64,000 nucleotides of DNA from Gigantopelta aegis. Taxonomy: Eukaryota; Mollusca; Gastropoda; Neomphalida; Peltospiridae. Positions 55,432 through 64,000 of the stretch are shown in pieces. The notes below the pieces were generated by a model that searched no databases, had not been told where the DNA came from, and was given only the letters and a program-made list of their open reading frames with translations. The DNA is taken from contig NC_054701.1 in assembly GCF_016097555.1 (NCBI RefSeq), positions 32,470,008 to 32,534,007 of the forward strand. Direction: 5' to 3'. Positions within the stretch are counted from its first letter, which is position 1; each line of letters starts with the position of its first letter. Both the position numbers and the translations under genes were made by a program.

Positions 55432-56865
55432 TGGACCACCAGCGCGAACTATTTGTTGTACGAACATACGAACTGATTATGTTTTAATCTATTTATTATT
55501 GTTTTTATCTATTGTATCAATAAAAGTTGTTAACTTGTGGAAGGGTGAGGTAATGCCTTTAAAGAATATGAACCACGCAACCATATAGGCTATAGATGAC
55601 AAAGTAGCGTGACTCCATAGCTAATCAAAATACTTGAATGAGACACTACAATACTTTCAAAGAATATGCTAAGACACATATTCATCCTGATAAAACACAT
55701 CAGAAACGGTTGAAGGCTTCTATTGGTGAAGAATTTTTTTTATATATGGGGGGGGGGGTGGCACCAAGTATGTTTATGAGTATTCATTCCCGCTGTTACA
55801 CGTGTTATGGAGTGACATGCAAATATATACGGTGGTGGTGGGAAGAAGGTGTGACTGAAGGCATGGCCGTTCTCTTCCCCTCCCATTGGCTACGTGTGAA
55901 TATTTGCTAGCAAAATAAATAAAATACTTCTTTTGGTATGGCCTCCAGCTATCTGGAATGTCTGTCTAAGACGGTGGGTTACGGTGTTAGTCTAAGAGAA
56001 GTCGGTGTATAGTGTAACGGCCGAGACCCCCAGAATTAGCTCCACCCCAACCGGCGGTATAAGAAACTGAAAGTGGTCTATTTGAACCGTCTAGATGTCT
56101 AATTTTTGGAAATGGAGGTTGTAGTTGTTGATCTGCTGCACAAAATATTGAATTAAACCCTTATGTGCTGTAACGTGTGAAAACAATTAGGTTTTTTTTT
56201 GTCATTTAAGGTTATTTATCAAACTGTTAAACTTTTTGGTATTAGTAGGCCTATAATAATTATTATTATTTAAAATTGATATGATGTAAAACTAACCGCC
56301 TGTAGCCGATCCCAGTTTGTTGCCATATTACCTGGTCTGTGATACAGAGTTGACGAATTCATCATTGGCTTTTTTCTTCTTTTTTTTTTTCTTTTTTCTT
56401 TTTTTTTAATCCCAGTGCCTCCATTCCTTTCTCTCCTTTCAATTCCATCTCATTTCTTCCCTATCTGGCAACTCCTCCTATCTTTCAACTTCTTTCGCAG
56501 TCCACCTCCACATGTCAGTCCTTGTCTCTCCAATCGCGACAGTCTCTTGTGGCTATCTGTGCCACACACCTGCCATTCCACATCAGCTTTTAGCTGTGGG
56601 CTTAGTCTGACCACTTTGGGGAGTGTTCAGTAGTTACTTCTGGCATTGTTAAAAGACACTTGTAACCACCTACTATGCACCCCTACTATCGGTGCCGTGG
56701 GTTAGACCAGCTTTATTAGCGGCAGAGGACGAGGATGTCAGGTGGGTGCAGGGAAATACACAGAGACTGCACCCGTGGAGGAAGCTGAGACAGGTAGGCG
56801 ATGGTGTGGACAGCTCAGAGTCGGAGGAAACTGACAGAAAGAGTCGAAACAGATTGAAATCGTGG
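55432..56865. other. Intergenic, no gene seen
   Basis: Contains a G run (55747-55758), a T/C-rich stretch (56370-56530) and open frames at 55638-55910 and 56415-56633 without recognisable homology. Confidence 0.4.
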
Positions 56866-57165
56866 GAGAAATTATTGGCTATTGGATGTCAAACATTTGG
56901 TCAATCTGGCACACGGTCTTCAAGGGAAACTCTCTACATTTTGTTTCCATTAGCAGTAAGAATCCTCTATAGACCAAGTATGCACTTTCCCAGAAACAGG
57001 GCAGTACAAACTGTGGGCTTTGACATACCAGTCGCGGGGCACAGGTTGAGACGGCGGGGACGGGGGGGGGGGGGGGGGGGTACAATCAGAGAATGGATCT
57101 ACCGAAGAAATTCGAACCTACACTACAATCAAAGTAAGGGCCTACCTCAGTCAAGCACTCTATAA
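56866..57165 (-). repeat. Diverged SINE, type-A
   Basis: ggctattggatgtcaaacat and ccagtcgcggggcacaggtt; a poly-G run (57063-57080) replaces part of the head. Confidence 0.68.
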
Positions 57166-57174
57166 AATACAGAA

Positions 57175-57475
57175 CTAAGTGGAAAAGCGCTCGCCCGATG
57201 TGCGGTCGGTCTGGGATCAATCTCCGTCGGTGGGCCCATTGAGGTAGTTCTCGTTTAAGCCAGTGCACCACGACTGATATATCAAAGGCTGTGAATGGTG
57301 CATAGAATCGGATATAAAAGATCCCTTGCTAACTACTGTCATGGAAAAATCTGGCGGGTTTTCTCTCTAAGACTATATTTCAAATTGACCAAATGTTTGA
57401 CATCCAATAGCCGATGATTAACAAACAAGTGTGTTCTAGTTGTGCCATTAAACAAAACAAACAAACAAAATCGAC
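57175..57475 (+). repeat. SINE, type-A
   Basis: aagcgctcgcccgatgtgcg head to gccattaaacaaaacaaaca tail. About 450 bases upstream of the CRELD start. Confidence 0.85.
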
Positions 57476-57926
57476 CAACTACAAATCCGATGGGACTTAC
57501 TTTTCGTTTTAAAAACTACTCGCACTTTTCAGCAAACCGAGTCGGGCAGAAATAAATATCGTGGCTTGTCCCGATTGGTTGATATTATGCATCGGCTGCT
57601 GTTTTAGAAATCCATGTGTTGTTATTTGGTTTGTCAAGACGTTTATCGTTATCGTCTGTTCTGTAGTGTGTCGGTAACGGACCGACTTATATATTTTTAA
57701 TTAATTTATCTTTAGTGTTTATTTATTTTAATATTTTGGTGATTTAACAACTTACCGGGTGCGTCGAAACACGACCAAACCAACCACGGTGACGGCGTCG
57801 TTGAAAATAATTGATTTGTGATCCGACGTACGAACCTCTGCTAATTATGTGTCAAATAATTAATTCGATCGGACACTAGTTTGGTTTGTCCCAGCATTTG
57901 ATGCACGAAGACTGTCGAAAACTGAT

Positions 57927-63255
<5,329 letters not shown>

Positions 63256-64000
63256 GTAACACTCAAGACTGTTAAAAGGAATTTCACTATTAATTTTTCA
63301 GTTTAAGGTGACTCTTCTGTACCTTGTCCATAACAATTATGAGAAAATTGTACAACAAGGATTTGAACCAAGAAATATTTTCTGTTGTTTTGAAGTGATT
63401 TCACTGATTGGGAGAGCCTGTTCCTTAGGCATTAAGAGGTCACAGCATGCATCCCTTTTCAAGGTTTCTGCCAGAAAGACATTTTTGGGTATGGCGGTAC
63501 GGAAGACAAAATGATGAATCCAATATTTATATAGATCATCTCTGTTCACTTTTCTTTCTTTTTTTAGCATTGTATATTTCTTCCTGCAGTTTTAGTAGAC
63601 CAATTATATTGTTTTCTATTCCAGCCAATGTTTCATCTCAATGTATTGATGGTTATTGTGCAGGGTGAAAATTTCTAGTCGAGTTCAAGTTTTATATAAA
63701 CACACTTGAATGACCTTTACTGCAAATTTACTTTGAAATTTATTTATCAGAAACAAATTCTAATTTGTTTGACGTCTAAATTAATGTGCTGGGTTGGAAT
63801 TGATTTTACTTTTTAAGTTTTGTCTGTAAAATATATTTTAAATATTTTTTACGAACATGACAAATAATAAAGTGAGCGTTAGTGGTATTCAAACCTAAAG
63901 CAACCATCCAGCTAGCCTTCAATAATTTGTTAAAGATACCTCATAAATTTACTATGGTATGCATGGCTATTGCTCACTTTTGATGTTTTGATTGACAGCC

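Noticed and set aside
56692-57165. 157-codon frame
   Set aside because: The right half is a minus-strand SINE with a poly-G run; the left half has no homology.
63625-63666. Mini-exon in CRELD (ANVSSQCIDGYCAG)
   Set aside because: A ttctattccag acceptor and gtgaaa donor fit phase, but no CRELD relative has this insert as far as I know and the frame stops if read through.

Overview
This is a eukaryotic window, AT-rich and intron-rich, with one 200-N assembly gap. It very probably comes from a mollusc and more likely a gastropod. The evidence is dense tRNA-derived SINEs of a type I associate with molluscs, many MITEs, long microsatellites and metazoan genes with GT-AG introns. The species cannot be named from sequence alone.

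Layout. (1) 1-13.9 kb, + strand: the 3' part of a PPP4R2 (protein phosphatase 4 regulatory subunit 2) gene. Five exons fit human PPP4R2 in order and intron phase and end in the conserved residues EPMEQD; the first exon(s) lie left of the window. (2) 15.4-16.9 kb: a decayed Tc1/mariner element (-). (3) 20.05-23.75 kb (+): an inhibitor-of-apoptosis (BIR-domain) gene with three BIR domains. It carries a reading-frame break at an AT repeat and an in-frame stop, so it is a pseudogene, a broken allele or a sequence-error case. An N gap lies about 2 kb downstream. (4) 28.08-31.11 kb: a broken pogo-like transposon with a C-terminal PHD-like finger, inserted at TA inside a SINE. (5) 34.38-37.94 kb: an unusual 3.57-kb element bounded by inverted arrays of a GTGGACGAAT motif and an exact 8-bp target duplication, housing a LINE with an uninterrupted 709-residue reverse-transcriptase ORF. 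(6) 39.7-42.6 kb: a decayed LINE split by a 1.17-kb solo LTR with an exact 5-bp target duplication. (7) 45.1-52.4 kb (+): a complete four-exon gene for a 140-residue Shisa/VOPP1/WBP1-like (STMC6-type) single-pass membrane adaptor. The 3' splice site and first ~50 coding bases of its second exon are amplified in a tandem array upstream, and a 9-bp-TSD transposon has landed in that array. (8) 57.9 kb to the right edge (+): the 5' seven exons of a CRELD gene (cysteine-rich with EGF-like domains, closest to CRELD2), which runs off the window.

The genes do not form a functional unit: PP4 regulation, apoptosis inhibition, a membrane adaptor and an ER protein are simply neighbours. The most notable content is the mobile DNA. 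It includes modular SINEs combining at least four heads with three related tails, several MITE families with clear target duplications, and multi-level nesting. Exon positions were read by hand from splice signals, phase and remembered homologues; no search was run.
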